From JAFEDN01 sp963818985 (GTDB taxonomy: Bacteria > Pseudomonadota > Gammaproteobacteria > Coxiellales > Coxiellaceae): a stretch of 64,000 nt of DNA. Numbering within the stretch: position 1 is the first letter of the stretch; each line of letters opens with the position of its first letter. The stretch is taken from assembly GCA_963818985.1 (NCBI GenBank), contig CAWFUJ010000012.1, positions 198,823 through 262,822 on the forward strand, read 5' to 3'. This document shows positions 1-11,900 of this stretch, piece after piece. The notes below the pieces were generated by a model. The model had not been told where the DNA came from. It ran no database searches and saw only the letters and a program-made list of their open reading frames with translations. Position numbers and translations under genes: made by a program.

Positions 1-3000
1 TTATGGAACAATGGTTCTATCGTCAAGCCGAAAAAGCAATAGCAGCAAAAGAACTACTAGAAGACCCTGAAGCCTTATTAGGTGAAGCAGGCATAATCGC
101 TGTGCAAACTACCACCGGCGTCAGTGGAGATTTATTAGCGGCAGAATATTTAAAGCAAGCTTATCGACAATTCTGTCAACTGTTCGCCAATCATTTGCAA
201 GCATCCCATCGAACCAGTGTACAATATCCGGCAGAAAGCAAACGTCGCGGTCGCTTAATGGGCGACCTCAAAGAAGGTGAATCCCGTTCTGAGACTTCAG
301 AACCAACTGACTTATCTTGGGCGGCGGAACTATTCGGCACAACCAGCACCGATTGGCGGAGAGTCCACAAAGGCTGCCCCTTACGCCAAACCGCTGCGTG
401 CGAACATCAATTTTTCCATGCTTCCCTGATTGATTATTTTGTAGCGACCATTTCTGTAGAGCGACCTGCTATTTCCTTAACAACAACTACCCCGCAAAAA
501 AACACATCAACTATTGCAGTGACGCCTCAAAGATCACAGCCTGTGATAAGTCCAAGCAATCAGCCAATCACTATGTTAAAGTCACCATCTACTGCAGCGC
601 TAACCTCTATCCCCACTCCAACACCTAAACCACAAAGGAGAGGCCGCTTAGCTGAACCACATGACCCAGCGGCTCAACGTTTATTGGACTCAAAAACCAT
701 TCCATTCCTAGTGGATAAATTAAAAGAAGAGCCTTTAAAAAACCGATATTATTACGACTTAATTGAGCGATCCAAGACAAATGAATCCATTGCAATTGCT
801 GCTGCGAATGCCATTACTATACTGAATGCTGCAGGCGAGAATTTTTCAAGGAGAGACTTTGAGGGTATTCGTATTCCTGGCGCCAATTTAAGTGGGGCCT
901 TGTTAGATCATACTAACTTAAAAGGTGCTGACCTTACTGGTGTTTCATTACAGAGGGCGTGGATGGTTGGATCAAAATTGAGTAATGCAAAATTAGAAGG
1001 GTTACGTATTGGTGAGCACCCTTATATTGAAATAGAGGACAATGGTAGGAAAGAAGAAATATGGTGTTGCCGTTTATCCCCTGATGATCGACTACTGGCA
1101 ATTGTTGCATCTGGACCCTTTATTTATCTATTTGATGTGCAATCCCATAATTTGATTAAAAAATTTAAAACATGTCAACGGGGTAGCCATTCACTGGCTT
1201 GGGACCCTTCAGGTAAGCGTCTAGCTTCAGGAGATAATGACTGTTCTGTTCGAATTTGGGATTTAGACGGCAAAGAATTGCTACGTCTAGAAGGACATAC
1301 CGGAGTAGTGAGTTCAGTAGCTTGGGATAAAAATGGTAGATATTTAGCATCAGGAAGTCACGATACTAAGATACGGATATGGAATATAGAAACAGGCCGA
1401 ACATTTAAGTGCTTAGAAGGCCATAAGAAGGCGATAACTTCGATCGCATGGGATTCTCAAGGCGAGCAGGTTGCGTCAGTCAGTTTAGATGAAGCGGTGC
1501 GGATATGGGAAGTAGGTTCAGGCAAGGAACTATTTTTATATCAGCATTATGCTCCTCTCACTCAAATAGCATGGAGTAATCGTGATAAACGTTTAGCTTT
1601 TTCTAGTACTTTTGACCACAAAATATATATTTGGGATCCTTGGGCTAAAGAGGGCAATGAACCACTTTCTTTGGTAGGTCATCAGGATATTGTCTTGTCA
1701 ATCGCTTGGCATCCTAGTGATGAATATATAGTATCTGGTGGGGGGTGCGCTAGAAGCGAATTGAGCCAATATGGTGATTATTCAGTGCGAATATGGGATG
1801 TTGCTACTAAAAAACTATTACAGAGTTTGCGTGGACATACTGGTAATGTATGTTCAGTGGGTTGGGATCAGCGTGGAGAGAACTTGGTTTCTGGAAGTAT
1901 GGATGGCAGAGTGCGGATCTGGACAGTGAAGCAGGAGCCTGAATTGAGACAATACCATGGATATCCTGAAGCTGTAGGTTCAGTTTCCTGGGATGCACAG
2001 GGGAAATGTTTAGTATCGGCTGGTGCAAGTTATACTGTGCGAATATGGGAAGCTGATTCCGGCCGAGAAATAGATCAATTTACTCGGCGGACTAGTTCAG
2101 TGTTGATGGTAGCATGGAGTAGAACTGGCGAACACTTAGCAATAGGGAATCTTTTATCTTCGGGTATTCATATATGGAATCTCCGTGGAGGGAGAGCGAT
2201 TTTTTTGGGTGATGAAAAGTCTGGGGATGAAGAAAGGAGCAGTTCCTGCTCGCTAGCTTGGAATCCCACTACAAATGATTACCTCGCTTCAGGCAACAGA
2301 ACCGGGGAAGTCAAAGTTTGGGATATGACAACACGCAAAGTTGTTGTATGTTTTAGTGGGCACAAAGGTTCAATCACATCGGTGGCGTGGGATGCTAGTG
2401 GTCAACATTTAGCTTCTAGCGGAGAGGACGGTACCATTAGAATTTGGAATATGAAAACTGGTAAGGAAAAGCAGTGTTTAAAAAATCCAGGTAAAGTTGT
2501 CAATGCATTATCATGGGATGAGACAGGTGAGCGTATAGTTTCAGGCGATAAGAGTGGAATGGTGAGGGTATGGATGCTTGCGACGGGAAAAACAATGTGG
2601 AACTTTGATGACCATATAGACCATGATGATCGCGAAAAGGAGAATGCAGTAATAGTCGAGTGGGATCGAAGTGGAAAATATATAATTTCTGGTGATGCAA
2701 GGGGTTTTGTTAGAGTGAGATCGATTGGAAAGCCTAGTGATCAAAGCTCGAGTGGATTATATTATATTCATTTAGGGGATACTATTAAAAGTTTGTCATG
2801 TCATCGAACCCAAGAAGGTATATTGTTAGCAATAGCTTTTGGATCTGACATTGCATGCTACTTCTTGAGTGGCAAAGAATTAACTCCTACGTTACGTTGG
2901 ATTGTTGGGTCTCGTGCTACTTTGCGTGCATCGAGGATTGAATTAACTGATGATACCAGTTTAGATTCAATGACTAAGGCTTTTTTTTCTCAACAAAAAA

Positions 3001-4025
3001 TATTGGGATTACCACCCAATCAAGAAAAGGATTTGGTATTAACAGAAGAGTATGCTCGTTCGTTATTTGAAGACTCTTCCGATGAAGAGGAAGAGGGGGA
3101 ACCTCAAATAGCCATCATAGGACCTAATAACGCCATAGAAATATTCTCTTTGGAAGAATATAAGCAAGAGCAAGCTAGACAAAAAGAGGTCAAAAGTGGA
3201 TATCATGATAAATTGGTTGTCCCTTCTAAAAGTACAAGTAAAATTCCTACAGGAGAGCAATCTAACTCGTCCTTGCCTACTGCTCCGATCGCATCGAGAT
3301 TACTTACACGTACACCTCAACCCCCACCGAGACCACAACTTCCACCCGCATCAGCTCCAAAACGTACTCCTGTGTCTGTTATCCCCACTACTGTTACTAC
3401 TACACAAACTAAGTCTATTCCAGTCCCAAAACCACCCTCCACATTATCACCATCTACTTCTCAATCTGCGCCTACCCAAAAGTCCTCCTCTATTGATAGT
3501 ACTACAGGAGTCCATCCTCACAGGTTGCCAGTAGTGGCTGCTTCAGAAACAAAAACAGCAAGTACTGTAGTAACTTCCTTACCAATCTTTGCTTCACTAG
3601 CAACACCAGAAATTAAAGTGCCGGCGACGGGAACGAAGAAGACCAGTACTTCCTTGTTGACAAGCCCTGGTGGACCGGCCCTTCTCTCGCCGCCCAAGAA
3701 ATTACTGTCTGGCACAACAACTTCGAAACCCATGGCTCTCGTTTCGCCTGAAGATTTAAAAAAATCAGCCCTGTTTATGCAATCCCGATCTCAGCCTAAA
3801 CCGCCCATTACACCAAAACCTGTTTCCACAGCGAAACCTCCGTCTGTGCTTACACCTTCATCTATATCTGCTTCAGTCGAATCCTCTTTGGTCGCTCAAA
3901 GTAGTTTGCAGGGATCAAGAATTGCTAGGTTGAAGGGCCAATTACAGCTGTCCACAGAGCAGGCTGATTTTAATCTGTCAAGCACTCGAAGCACTTTGGG
4001 AAATTCATCATCAGGAACAAAATAA
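1..4025 (+). CDS. NACHT-WD40 giant protein 1 (5' end outside window)
   Basis: This is the first of three tandem paralogues. The window opens inside it: the first ATG (position 3) lies where the two downstream copies read FMEQWFHRQ at about residue 395, so about 390 residues including the NTPase core are upstream. From that ATG, residues 1-140 are the helical region after NACHT. Residues about 290-320 hold pentapeptide repeats (GANLSGALLDHTNLKGADL). Residues 350-965 carry about 14 WD40 repeats with VAWD...LASGS...VRIWD signatures, enough for two propellers. Residues 1050-1340 are a Pro/Ser/Thr-rich low-complexity tail. NACHT-WD40 proteins are STAND-type signalling ATPases in which the propellers sense a ligand. 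Whether this one is an intracellular sensor or a secreted effector cannot be told from sequence. Confidence 0.85.
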   Translation, partial: MEQWFYRQAEKAIAAKELLEDPEALLGEAGIIAVQTTTGVSGDLLAAEYLKQAYRQFCQLFANHLQASHRTSVQYPAESKRRGRLMGDLKEGESRSETSEPTDLSWAAELFGTTSTDWRRVHKGCPLRQTAACEHQFFHASLIDYFVATISVERPAISLTTTTPQKNTSTIAVTPQRSQPVISPSNQPITMLKSPSTAALTSIPTPTPKPQRRGRLAEPHDPAAQRLLDSKTIPFLVDKLKEEPLKNRYYYDLIERSKTNESIAIAAANAITILNAAGENFSRRDFEGIRIPGANLSGALLDHTNLKGADLTGVSLQRAWMVGSKLSNAKLEGLRIGEHPYIEIEDNGRKEEIWCCRLSPDDRLLAIVASGPFIYLFDVQSHNLIKKFKTCQRGSHSLAWDPSGKRLASGDNDCSVRIWDLDGKELLRLEGHTGVVSSVAWDKNGRYLASGSHDTKIRIWNIETGRTFKCLEGHKKAITSIAWDSQGEQVASVSLDEAVRIWEVGSGKELFLYQHYAPLTQIAWSNRDKRLAFSSTFDHKIYIWDPWAKEGNEPLSLVGHQDIVLSIAWHPSDEYIVSGGGCARSELSQYGDYSVRIWDVATKKLLQSLRGHTGNVCSVGWDQRGENLVSGSMDGRVRIWTVKQEPELRQYHGYPEAVGSVSWDAQGKCLVSAGASYTVRIWEADSGREIDQFTRRTSSVLMVAWSRTGEHLAIGNLLSSGIHIWNLRGGRAIFLGDEKSGDEERSSSCSLAWNPTTNDYLASGNRTGEVKVWDMTTRKVVVCFSGHKGSITSVAWDASGQHLASSGEDGTIRIWNMKTGKEKQCLKNPGKVVNALSWDETGERIVSGDKSGMVRVWMLATGKTMWNFDDHIDHDDREKENAVIVEWDRSGKYIISGDARGFVRVRSIGKPSDQSSSGLYYIHLGDTIKSLSCHRTQEGILLAIAFGSDIACYFLSGKELTPTLRWIVGSRATLRASRIELTDDTSLDSMTKAFFSQQKILGLPPNQEKDLVLTEEYARSLFEDSSDEEEEGEPQIAIIGPNNAIEIFSLEEYKQEQARQKEVKSGYHDKLVVPSKSTSKIPTGEQSNSSLPTAPIASRLLTRTPQPPPRPQLPPASAPKRTPVSVIPTTVTTTQTKSIPVPKPPSTLSPSTSQSAPTQKSSSIDSTTGVHPHRLPVVAASETKTASTVVTSLPIFASLATPEIKVPATGTKKTSTSLLTSPGGPALLSPPKKLLSGTTTSKPMALVSPEDLKKSALFMQSRSQPKPPITPKPVSTAKPPSVLTPSSISASVESSLVAQSSLQGSRIARLKGQLQLSTEQADFNLSSTRSTLGNSSSGTK

Positions 4026-4149
4026 ATTAAATAATGAGACACCAATGAAATTAAGATAATAAATGGGTGTTGAGGTTTACTGGAGGGCGTTACAAGTTTT
4101 GGTGCAAGTGGCAGCTTAAAATGGATTATCAATAAGAAAGGATTTATTT

Positions 4150-7100
4150 ATGCGTGATTTATTACCGGAAAAAAACTCAGAGAGTTTATCAACGTTAGTG
4201 GCACCATCATCTCAAGCTCCCACCAAAGAAGAAAAATACCCGCTACCTAAAACCGCTCAGCTTGCTGGTTACCCAGTGAAAAGCGGTGTGAAGTTTACCG
4301 CCGCCCGCAAGCTGCAAGCGTTGCGCCAGCATGTATTAGAAGACCCAGAGATCAGTGCCGAATTGGCGTATTATGTGCCGCCTAACGGTCAGTCGTCTGC
4401 ACTCAGCACTCAGTCTGAGCCGTTGCAGCCGTGGATTGAGAAAGAGTTTTTGCACAGCGATGCGCGGGTGTTGCTGCTCAAAGCACCGGGTGGAGCAGGG
4501 AAGAGTACTTTTAATCGGCATTTGCTGCGGCAGTTGTGGCAGGATTCGGATTGGGCTGAATGGAAACCCAGTGAAGTTCCACCTACTGCTTCTGTACCGA
4601 TATTTATTCCGTTAGGTTCCAGCCAAGTCAATCCCAAGCGCTTGTTAGTATTCTTGAGTAATTTACCCGAACCACTGGAATCGTTTACGGATGAAGAAAT
4701 CAATGTGCTGAAAGAAGATTACAATATGCTGTTGATTGCCGATGGCTATGATGAAATCCCGGGTGGCGGCAAACTGAATCTCTACGATGTGAATGGCTTA
4801 GATCGTTATGCGGGTCGAGTCAAACTGTTAATCAGCAGCCGGGATTTTATAGGCCGTGAGAATGTGGAAAGCTATCAACTCGTGCCGCATCACAAAGACA
4901 CGGGGAGAGCGGAATATCGTTATTATCGCGAACGTTTTGTATCGCCGTTTACCGAGTTGCAAATTGCGGATTACTTAGAACGCTATTTGTCTAAAAATAA
5001 AGATCGCACAGACATCACCCTGTGGTCAGATGTCGTCACGTATCAAAAACATTTTAAAGCGCTGCCGGAATTGCAACCGCTGATCACGGCTCCATTTTTA
5101 TTATGGATTGCGGCGGAAGCCTTGCCGACGATTGTGCAAGGGGTGGAGTTAGAACTAAAAGAAACTCAAGAAAAAGAGCCAAGACGTGAAGAAAAATCCA
5201 GAAAAAAAGAGCCAGACATTGAAACTAAAAGTTCAACACAACGTGAGCGCAAGATGGAGGTCAAAAAGGAATTAAAAGACAGTAAAGCTTCTCCCATTTC
5301 ACTGAAAAAAACGCGAAAAGAAATTACCTGCTTGAGGCTGTATGCGCAGTTTATGGAACAATGGTTCCATCGCCAAGCTGAAAAAGCGGTATCAGCAAAA
5401 GAGTTATTAGAAGACCCTGAAGCCTTGCTAGGTGCAGCAGGGATGATTGCTGTGCAAACTACCACTGGTGTCAGTGGAGATTTATTAGCGGCAGAATACT
5501 TAAAACAAGCCTACCGACAATTTTGCCAATTGTTCGCCAATTATTTACAAGCGTCGAATCGAATCAGCGTGCAGTACCCGGCGGAAAGCAAACGCCGTGG
5601 TCGTTTAGTTGGTGAACAAAAAGAAGGCGAAACCCATGCTGAAACTTCAGAATCGACTGATTCTGATTTATCCTGGTCGGCAGAACTGTTTGGTACATCC
5701 AGTAAAGATTGGCAACACGTCCGCAAAGGTTGCCCGTTACGCCAAAGTGCAGCACACGAGCATCAATTTCTGCACGCGTCATTAATCGATTATTTTGTAG
5801 CAACGATTTCAGTGGAACAAAGAACGGTTTTCTCTGAGGAAAAACCTGTAGAAAAAGAGGAGAAAGATAAATCGCTGGTAACAACTCCGTCTTCGTTACA
5901 AAAATCAGAACCGAAAATCAGTCGACCCATTAAATCCACAATGACCCTAAAATCCGAGACAGCACTCATTCCCACCACTGCAGAACCTATCAAAAGTAAA
6001 AATCGCAAACCCCGTTTAGCCCCTCCGCCAGACCCAGCCAGCCAACGGCTACTGGATCAAAAAACGATTGGATTTCGGGTAGATGAATTAAAAGAACAGC
6101 CGGGAAAAAGTCAGCATTACTTAGATTTAATCGAACGATCTAAGATTGATCATACAGAGAGCGCCGCTTTTGCCGCCTCTAATGCTGCTACAGTACTGAA
6201 TTGCGGTAATGTTTCTTTTTCGTATCGATCCTGGGCAGGTGTGAAATTGCCAGGTGCTGATTTATCCTACAGCGTACTGGCTAACAGTGATTTGCGTCAT
6301 GCTAATTTGCGCGGCGCCTGCTTAAGCCATACGATTGTAAACGGACTCAATTTGCAAGGGGCGGATTTACAGGACGTGGAATGGGGGGAACAGCCTAAAC
6401 TGGAATTGAAACAAGATGTTATAGCCATTGCTCACCACCCTGCCAAACCTTGGTTAGCGCTGGTTCATGGCGAGCGTATCATGGGAAGCAGCACGCTTGA
6501 AATCCGTTATCGCGATAGCAGAAAACTAATAGGCAAACCTATTCTCAGTGAAACGGCTACCAGTAATGCGACGTTTAGCCATAATGGTCGACTGCTTGCT
6601 TATGGAAGCAAAGATAACAAAGTATATTTATGGAAAGTAGATACCCAGGAAGCATTAGGTAACCCATTGATCGGACATACCAGCTATATTACGAGTGTGG
6701 CTTTTAGTCCTGATGACAAATATTTGGCTTCGGCAAGTAATGATAGAATCGTGTGGTTATGGAGTGTCGCCACTCAAACTGTTCTAGGTAAGTTGTCTGG
6801 AATTGCGGACTCGCGTAGTGTGGCATTCAGCCCCGATGGTCGATATTTAGCTTCGGGAGGCAAAACTGTGCAGTTTTGGGATATATTGACCAGGACTCCT
6901 CTAGGTGATCCACCAAGCGGACAAATACAATGGATTCAAAGTCTAGCGTTCAGTCCAGACGGTCAGTATCTTGCAGCAGGATGTCGAAGTGGTGAGTTAT
7001 GGTTGTGGAACGTTGCGACTCGAAAAGTTTCATGTCAACCACTGTCTGATCATATAAGCTCGATAAATAGTGTGGTATTTAGTCCGGACAGTCGACTGCT

Positions 7101-8889
7101 TGTTTCAGCAAGTGATGATAGGACTGTCCGATTGTGGGATGTTGTTACTCAAACTATGGTAAGTGAACCATTAGTTGGGCATACAGGTCCTGTTAAAAGT
7201 ATAGCGTTTAGCCCGGATGGTCAGTTGCTTATTTCAGGTGGTGATAAAACGACGCGATTGTGGAAGATAGGGAATCGACAAAAAATAAGCAAGAAGCTGA
7301 CCGGACATATGAGTGGTATCCAGAAGTTGGTATTTAGTCCTAATGGGAAAATACTCGCTTCAGGCGGTAGTGACTGCACTATATGGTTATGGGATGTTGC
7401 TAGCCAGCGGGTGCTATGTGAGCCACTGCTCGGTCATACAGCTAGTGTTAGGAGTATAGTGTTTAGCCCAGATGGTGGATTAATGGCTTCAGGTGGTAGA
7501 GATGGAAGAATACTGTTGTGGGATGTAGAGACCAAAACTGTCTTAAAGCAAATGACTGGTCACGAAGTAGTGGGGGACTTCGGGGTAGAAAGTTTAGTAT
7601 TTGATCCTAGTGGCCAGATTTTAGCTTCGGCTGGGGGTGATGATGCGACTGCACGATTATGGGATATTACAATTACAACTGATACCCTGTTAGGCGTGCT
7701 AAAGGGAAAGATAGGTAGTGTATGGAGTGTTGCATTTAGTCCCGATGGAAAAATTTTAGCCATTGCCGGAGGCAGTAATGTTTTCGTAGAACTATGGGAT
7801 GTCGCCACGCGGACACCATTGAATAAATCACTGAGTGAGAAACCAAATGATGCACGCCCAACCTATCTGACTAATAAAAAACATGAATATACCTATTATA
7901 ACAATCAAGGTGGAATTTATGTGACCGAGTTGGCTTTTAGCCGTGATAGTTGTTTATATCTAGGCCAGCATAATTTGCGCTCAGCCAGTCGATGGAACTT
8001 TAACACTCGCACAATTGCACAAGAATTACCTGAAAGTGAACTGAAGAGTGAAAGTGGATTCGATAGTCAAGATGATGGCTGGAATAAAATGGTGTTTGAT
8101 ACTACAGGTCAATATATAGCATGTACCAACGATAGAGGTGTGCACCTATGGGACATAACTAAACGTCGCTACATTCAGATCATACATGGCCAAACTAAAG
8201 TAAATAGCATGGCTTTTTCTCCACATGTGATACACCCTCAGCAGAAGCCGGGTGAATATCTGTTGGCATTAGGGGATGACGCTGGAGTAGTCAGCTTTTG
8301 GACAATATCACACAGCAGTGTGAATGCACGGTTTTTAGATATGCCAGTACAGCCCATGATGGTGTTAGGCGCTATAGGTACACAACTTAAAAGCTGCCAT
8401 TTGAATCAGCAAAGTCAAGGTTTACTAGAACAAGCAGGTGCTGAAGTAAACGAAGTGAATTTAATAAAAGACGATGTACCTGAAGTATTGCTACCTCCGT
8501 CACAATCCACTGCAAACACTGTTAATACGGCTTCAACCACGACAGCAAGCATATTGATTCATGAGCAATCATCGGCGTCTGAAGCCAAAGAAAGGAAATT
8601 CAAAGAATCTCCGCCCCCGCTCAAAAAAACGCAGTCTGATTCTATCTCAATCACTTCAACAAGCATGATGTATTCCACAAGCATCCCAAAACCCGAACTT
8701 GTCCCTTTAACGAATCAGCCTAGCTTAACAACGCCCTTGCTATCGGTCACTACCGGATTGACCACTTCTGGTGGTCCCGGATTGCTGGCCCCGAGACGAA
8801 CTACTACCTCAATCAGTCCGGTCGTCAATCTGTCATCGCCACCCAATGACAATGGCAACTGTCTATCCAATTGTGGGAGGTGTTACTGA
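4150..8889 (+). CDS. NACHT-pentapeptide-WD40 STAND NTPase 2
   Basis: Second tandem paralogue, 1579 residues, started at an ATG preceded by AGAAAGGA. Residues 112-120 are a Walker A loop (APGGAGKST). Residues 193-202 hold the NACHT-type Walker B (LLIADGYDE), followed by a sensor-like KLLISSRDF. A charged Lys/Glu linker lies near residue 340-400. Pentapeptide repeats (LPGADLSYSVLANSDLRHANL) lie near 695-745, and about 13 WD40 repeats (SVAFSPDG...LASGG...LWD) near 755-1400. The tail is Ser/Thr/Pro-rich and ends in a Cys-rich NCLSNCGRCY. The N-terminal ~560 residues are nearly identical to copy 3 but the WD40 part is much more diverged, a pattern of conserved engine and variable sensor. The role as signalling ATPase is inferred from the family. 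Confidence 0.9.
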   Translation: MRDLLPEKNSESLSTLVAPSSQAPTKEEKYPLPKTAQLAGYPVKSGVKFTAARKLQALRQHVLEDPEISAELAYYVPPNGQSSALSTQSEPLQPWIEKEFLHSDARVLLLKAPGGAGKSTFNRHLLRQLWQDSDWAEWKPSEVPPTASVPIFIPLGSSQVNPKRLLVFLSNLPEPLESFTDEEINVLKEDYNMLLIADGYDEIPGGGKLNLYDVNGLDRYAGRVKLLISSRDFIGRENVESYQLVPHHKDTGRAEYRYYRERFVSPFTELQIADYLERYLSKNKDRTDITLWSDVVTYQKHFKALPELQPLITAPFLLWIAAEALPTIVQGVELELKETQEKEPRREEKSRKKEPDIETKSSTQRERKMEVKKELKDSKASPISLKKTRKEITCLRLYAQFMEQWFHRQAEKAVSAKELLEDPEALLGAAGMIAVQTTTGVSGDLLAAEYLKQAYRQFCQLFANYLQASNRISVQYPAESKRRGRLVGEQKEGETHAETSESTDSDLSWSAELFGTSSKDWQHVRKGCPLRQSAAHEHQFLHASLIDYFVATISVEQRTVFSEEKPVEKEEKDKSLVTTPSSLQKSEPKISRPIKSTMTLKSETALIPTTAEPIKSKNRKPRLAPPPDPASQRLLDQKTIGFRVDELKEQPGKSQHYLDLIERSKIDHTESAAFAASNAATVLNCGNVSFSYRSWAGVKLPGADLSYSVLANSDLRHANLRGACLSHTIVNGLNLQGADLQDVEWGEQPKLELKQDVIAIAHHPAKPWLALVHGERIMGSSTLEIRYRDSRKLIGKPILSETATSNATFSHNGRLLAYGSKDNKVYLWKVDTQEALGNPLIGHTSYITSVAFSPDDKYLASASNDRIVWLWSVATQTVLGKLSGIADSRSVAFSPDGRYLASGGKTVQFWDILTRTPLGDPPSGQIQWIQSLAFSPDGQYLAAGCRSGELWLWNVATRKVSCQPLSDHISSINSVVFSPDSRLLVSASDDRTVRLWDVVTQTMVSEPLVGHTGPVKSIAFSPDGQLLISGGDKTTRLWKIGNRQKISKKLTGHMSGIQKLVFSPNGKILASGGSDCTIWLWDVASQRVLCEPLLGHTASVRSIVFSPDGGLMASGGRDGRILLWDVETKTVLKQMTGHEVVGDFGVESLVFDPSGQILASAGGDDATARLWDITITTDTLLGVLKGKIGSVWSVAFSPDGKILAIAGGSNVFVELWDVATRTPLNKSLSEKPNDARPTYLTNKKHEYTYYNNQGGIYVTELAFSRDSCLYLGQHNLRSASRWNFNTRTIAQELPESELKSESGFDSQDDGWNKMVFDTTGQYIACTNDRGVHLWDITKRRYIQIIHGQTKVNSMAFSPHVIHPQQKPGEYLLALGDDAGVVSFWTISHSSVNARFLDMPVQPMMVLGAIGTQLKSCHLNQQSQGLLEQAGAEVNEVNLIKDDVPEVLLPPSQSTANTVNTASTTTASILIHEQSSASEAKERKFKESPPPLKKTQSDSISITSTSMMYSTSIPKPELVPLTNQPSLTTPLLSVTTGLTTSGGPGLLAPRRTTTSISPVVNLSSPPNDNGNCLSNCGRCY

Positions 8890-8976
8890 GTGGACACTAT
8901 CTGTTGGCAAATAGCCCATTGTGACTGATCGCGGGGTCTAAGGGCCAACTCACAACAACAATTAAGGAGAATTTTT

Positions 8977-11900
8977 ATGCGACCTGTTACGGAAAAAACC
9001 ACAACGACTGAATCTACTTCGGTGACATCTTCATCAGGTATTTCTACCAAAGAAGAAAAATACCCACTGCGCGAAACTAAAATCATCCAACCGACAGGTT
9101 ATCCCGCCAGCAGTGGCGCAAAGCTCACTGCGGCTCACAAGTTGCAGGCGCTGCGTCAGCACGTATTGGAAGACCCAGAGATCAGCGCAGAATTGGCGTA
9201 TTATGTCCCGCCAAATGGGCAGTCGTCGGCACTGAGCACTCAGTCTGAGGCGTTGCGGCCGTGGATTGAGAAAGAGTTTTTGCACAGCAATGCACGTGTG
9301 CTGCTGCTCAAAGCGCCGGGTGGGGCAGGCAAGAGCACGTTTAATCGTCATTTGCTGCGTCAATTATGGCAGGATCCAGCGTGGGCCGAATGGAAGCTGG
9401 GTGAAGTTCCACCTGCCGCTTCTGTACCGTTATTTATTCCATTGGGTTCCAGTCAGGTTAATCCCAAACGATTATTAGCATTTTTAAGTACTTTACCCGA
9501 ACCGTTGGAATCGTTTACCGATGAAGAAATCAATGTGCTGAAAGAAGATTATCATATGCTGCTGATTGCCGATGGCTATGATGAAATTCCCAGCGGCGGC
9601 AAACTCAATCTCTACGATGTGAACGGTTTAGATCGTTATGCGGGTCGAGTTAAACTTTTAATCAGCAGCCGGGATTTTATAGGTCGTGAGAGTGTAGAAA
9701 GCTACCAACTAGTACCACATCACCAAGAGACGGGGAGGGCGGAATATCGTTATTACCGCGAACGCTTTGTATCGCCGTTTACCGAGTCGCAAATGGCGGC
9801 TTACTTAGAACGCTATTTAGCTAAAAATAAAGATCGCACCGACATCAGCCTGTGGACGGATGTGGCCACCTATCAAAAACATTTCAAAGCGCTGCCGGAA
9901 TTACAGCCACTGATCACTGCTCCATTTTTATTATGGATTGCGGCGGAAGCCTTGCCGACGATAGTGCAAGGGGTGAAGTTAGAGCTAAAAGAGACAGAAG
10001 AAAAAGAGCCGAAGCGAGAAGAAAAATCCCGGATAAAAGAACCAGACATTGAAACCAAAAATTCAACACAAAGAGAGCGCAAGATTGAGGTCAAGGACGA
10101 GTTAAAAGACAGTAAAGCCACTCCCATTTCGCTGCAAAAAACGCGCAAGGAAATTACCCGCTTGAGGTTGTATGCCCAGTTTATGGAGCAATGGTTCCAT
10201 CGACAAGCTGAAAAAGCGGTAGCAGCTAAAGAATTATTAGAAAATCCTGAAGCCTTATTAGGCGAAGCAGGGATGATTGCTGTGCAAACTGCCACTGGTG
10301 TCAGTGGGGATTTGCTAGCGGCAGAATATTTAAAACAAGCGTATCGCCAATTTTGCCAATTGTTTGCCGATCATTTACAAGCTTCGAATCGAATCAGCGT
10401 TCAATATCCGGCAGAAAGTAAACGCCGTGGTAGATTGGTTGTCGAACAAAAAGAAGGTGAAATCCATTCTGAAACTGTAGAGCCAGCTGATTTATCTTGG
10501 GCTACGGAATTATTTGGCACAACCAGCACTGATTGGCAACGAGTGCGAAAAGGCTGTCCATTACGCCAAAGCTTAGCCACCGAACATCAATTTTTGCATG
10601 CTTCATTAATTGATTATTTTGTGGCAACGATTTCAGTGGAACAAACGGTCACTGTCTCTGAAGAGAAAACTTCAGAAAAAGAGGAAAAAGATGAAGATAA
10701 AGAAAAATTGCTAACAACGATCTCTTTACTTCAATCAGAACTTATCATCACTCCAACCAGTGAATCTAGAGTCTCTCCACAGCCTGACACTGAAAGCACA
10801 CCTCAACTTTCTACTACTGCAGAACCTACCACCCAAAGTAAAAGCCGAAAACCCCGTTTAGCTCCGCCACCTGATCCCGCTAGTCAACGATTACTAGATC
10901 AAAAAACAATTGGGTTCCGTGTGGATGAATTGAAAGAACAGCCGAAGAAAAAAGAACATTATGAGGATTTAATTGAGCGCTCTAAAACTGATGAAACCGT
11001 AGCCATTGGTTCTGCCAATGCCATTACTATTTTAAATGCGGCAGGTGAAAATTTATCGAGTCGTGATTTTAGAGACGTTCGTATTCCAGGCGCTGATCTC
11101 AGTGGAGCATTGCTGGATAGTACTAATTTTAGCAGTGCTGATTTATCTCAAGTATCGTTGCAAGGCACTTGGGCGTATGGCATCAATTTGCAAGGAGCTA
11201 AGGTACAAGGCTTAAATTTTGGCGGAGAGGCTGTAATCCAGATAGAAGATCCAGTCAGCTGTTGTAGTGTTTCCTTTAATGGAGAGCAGCTAGCGGTGGG
11301 AGTGGGTGAAAATATTTTATTATTTGAATTACTCACTCATCGCTTGTTACGTTGGTTAATGGGGCATACGGGCCAAGTAGAATCACTTGCTTGGGATCCA
11401 AGTGGTAAGTGGCTAGCCTCTGGAGGGCAAGACAATATTGTACGCGTGTGGGACCTTGATAATAAGTCTCAAGAACCATTGATTGGTCATAAAGGAGCTG
11501 TGTATGCAGTTGATTGGGACTCACAAGGTAAGTGGCTGGCATCTGGCAGTGCAGATAAAACTGTGCGAGTTTGGAACTTGGTTTCAAAACGAGAAGTATA
11601 TCAGTTTATTGGACATATAGGGCCTGTGTATTCATTAAGTTGGAATCCACAAAACCAGTATCTCGCTTCAGCCAGTTGTCAAGAACCGAAACACGATTCG
11701 CCTATAGATGTGAACTATTCAGTTCTTGTAAAAGAAAGAGTATTTGGTGGCTTAGAAAGATTGGATGTGAGGCGTGGTATGCCTAACTCCCAGGTGAGTT
11801 ACACCCTCAATACTACCGGAATAGCAGATATCATCATATGGGATATGGTTACGGGTAGGGGAACTTGTCAGATAAGAGATACAGACACTATTTACTCAGT

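Noticed and set aside
9873..10295. 140-residue minus-strand ORF within NACHT copy 3
   Set aside because: It mirrors the conserved coding strand; a similar shadow occurs in copy 2, as expected from the paralogy.
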